This document shows, piece after piece, positions 19,822 through 20,523 of a stretch of DNA of 20,523 bases (positions are counted from its first letter, which is position 1; every line of letters begins with the position of its first letter). The notes under the pieces are model-generated. The model did not search any database, had not been told where the DNA came from, and was given only the letters and a program-made list of their open reading frames with translations. The translations under genes and the position numbers were made by a program. The stretch lies in the IMG/VR virus record IMGVR_UViG_3300034122_002435, positions 1 through 20,523 of that record. The stretch is one strand, 5' to 3'. The stretch is from a virus.

Positions 19822-20523
19822 ATGCTCACTCGCAAGACTCTCATTGACTCGCTCAAGGCCAACGGCCTGACCGGCGAAGTCACCATCGACTCCGCCAAGG
19901 CGTACATCGCCAAGTTGGATGCCGATGGCATCAAGTTCACCGACGCCGACGGCGCTGCCATCGACGTTGACTCCGTGTGGTCTACGTTCTCGGCGGTCAA
20001 GGTCGCCGACGATGTGGCCTCCGTGAAGGGCAGCAAGGCCCCGCACGCGGCCATTGCCGACAACGACGAGCCCGTGAGCGGAGGCACCCCGCAGCGGTTC
20101 AGCATCGGCAGCAGCATCAAGAAGGCGTACGCCGCGAAGATCAAGAGCGGCCGCGCCGTGTTCCACGACGCCGATCAGGCCGAGGCCTTTGGTTCGTGGG
20201 CCCGCCTCGCCCTCCTCGGCACCTACGACTACGGCTCCCAGAAGCGTGCCGACATCGACATCTGCCGCAAGGCGCAAGTGGAGTTCAACAACCAGTTGGG
20301 CGGCGCGCTCGTCCCCATCGAGTTCCTCCCCAACCTCGTCTGGCTGACCGAGCAGTACGGCATTGCCCGCAAGATCGCCAACGTGGTGCCGATGAGCCGC
20401 GACGTGATGACGGTGCCCCGCAAGACGGGTCTCGCGTCGATGGTCCCCGTGGCCGAAACCGGCACGATGACCCCGGCGGACAACTCGTACAACAACGTCA
20501 CCCTGACGGCCAAGAAGTACGGC
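19822..20523 (+). CDS. HK97-fold major capsid protein (3' truncated by window)
   Basis: Open from ATG 19822 (AAAGG upstream) to the window edge: 234 codons without a stop. Residues 1-80 are an acidic/helical leader (LTRKTLIDSLKANGLTGEVTIDSAKAYIAKLD) resembling a delta or scaffold domain. Residues about 95-150 contain a Lys-rich, then aromatic stretch (IGSSIKKAYAAKIKSGRAVFHDADQAEAFGSW). The HK97 fold begins at about 155: GGALVPIEFLPNLVWLTEQYGIARKIANVVPMS, then the strand-rich DVMTVPRKTG, VPVAETGTMTPADNSYNNVTL, matching the N-arm/E-loop region of this family. It follows the prohead protease as usual. It forms the capsid shell. Confidence 0.92.
   Translation, partial: MLTRKTLIDSLKANGLTGEVTIDSAKAYIAKLDADGIKFTDADGAAIDVDSVWSTFSAVKVADDVASVKGSKAPHAAIADNDEPVSGGTPQRFSIGSSIKKAYAAKIKSGRAVFHDADQAEAFGSWARLALLGTYDYGSQKRADIDICRKAQVEFNNQLGGALVPIEFLPNLVWLTEQYGIARKIANVVPMSRDVMTVPRKTGLASMVPVAETGTMTPADNSYNNVTLTAKKYG

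Overview
The window is a dense, GC-rich (roughly two-thirds G+C by eye) stretch of a tailed double-stranded DNA phage or prophage. All 30 supported genes lie on the + strand, most with 4-base stop/start overlaps or gaps of a few bases. An HK97-type head module (terminase, portal fused to an SPP1 gp7/Mu F domain, prohead protease, major capsid protein), tail-fibre-like proteins and a RecE/RecT-like recombination pair point to a lambda/HK97-style tailed phage. No integrase, repressor, DNA polymerase, tRNA or rRNA gene is seen, so lifestyle is undecided. The host cannot be named. High GC, TANNNT -10 boxes and probable leaderless genes fit a high-GC host; the Cys-rich proteins vaguely recall planctomycete prophages, but that is a guess.

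Layout. (1) 1-6584: end of a late structural operon: a truncated gene, a small protein, a collagen-like fibre, several beta-rich or fibre-like proteins, and two Cys-rich proteins. (2) 6585-6737: boundary with a palindrome, a promoter candidate and a 5' hairpin. (3) 6738-9772: early recombination genes: a small unknown, a RecE-type PD-(D/E)XK nuclease, a RecT-like annealing protein, and a protein with RAMP/Cas7-like sequence features. (4) 9773-10399: no credible gene. It holds five copies of a module made of a CNNGG pentanucleotide tract phase-locked to a GNRA-capped hairpin whose stem varies by compensatory changes. This is the most unusual object in the window. (5) 10400-13926: replication/accessory region: a candidate promoter, a structured leader, a replication-initiator-like gene with nine 10-bp iterons inside it (candidate origin), a winged-helix protein, small coiled-coil proteins, a VRR-NUC nuclease and a basic protein. 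(6) 13931-14976: two membrane proteins, perhaps lysis-related. (7) 14989-20523: packaging and head module, cut off inside the major capsid gene.

How it fits together. The nuclease and annealing protein would resect and anneal phage DNA ends. The initiator would load host replication proteins at the iterons. Terminase, portal, protease and capsid make and fill heads, and the left-end proteins decorate the tail. A recurring GGTACACTG element just after stop codons, with TACAGT and TACGAT variants, sits 5-8 bases before four start codons that lack a Shine-Dalgarno sequence. This suggests internal promoters driving leaderless mRNAs.
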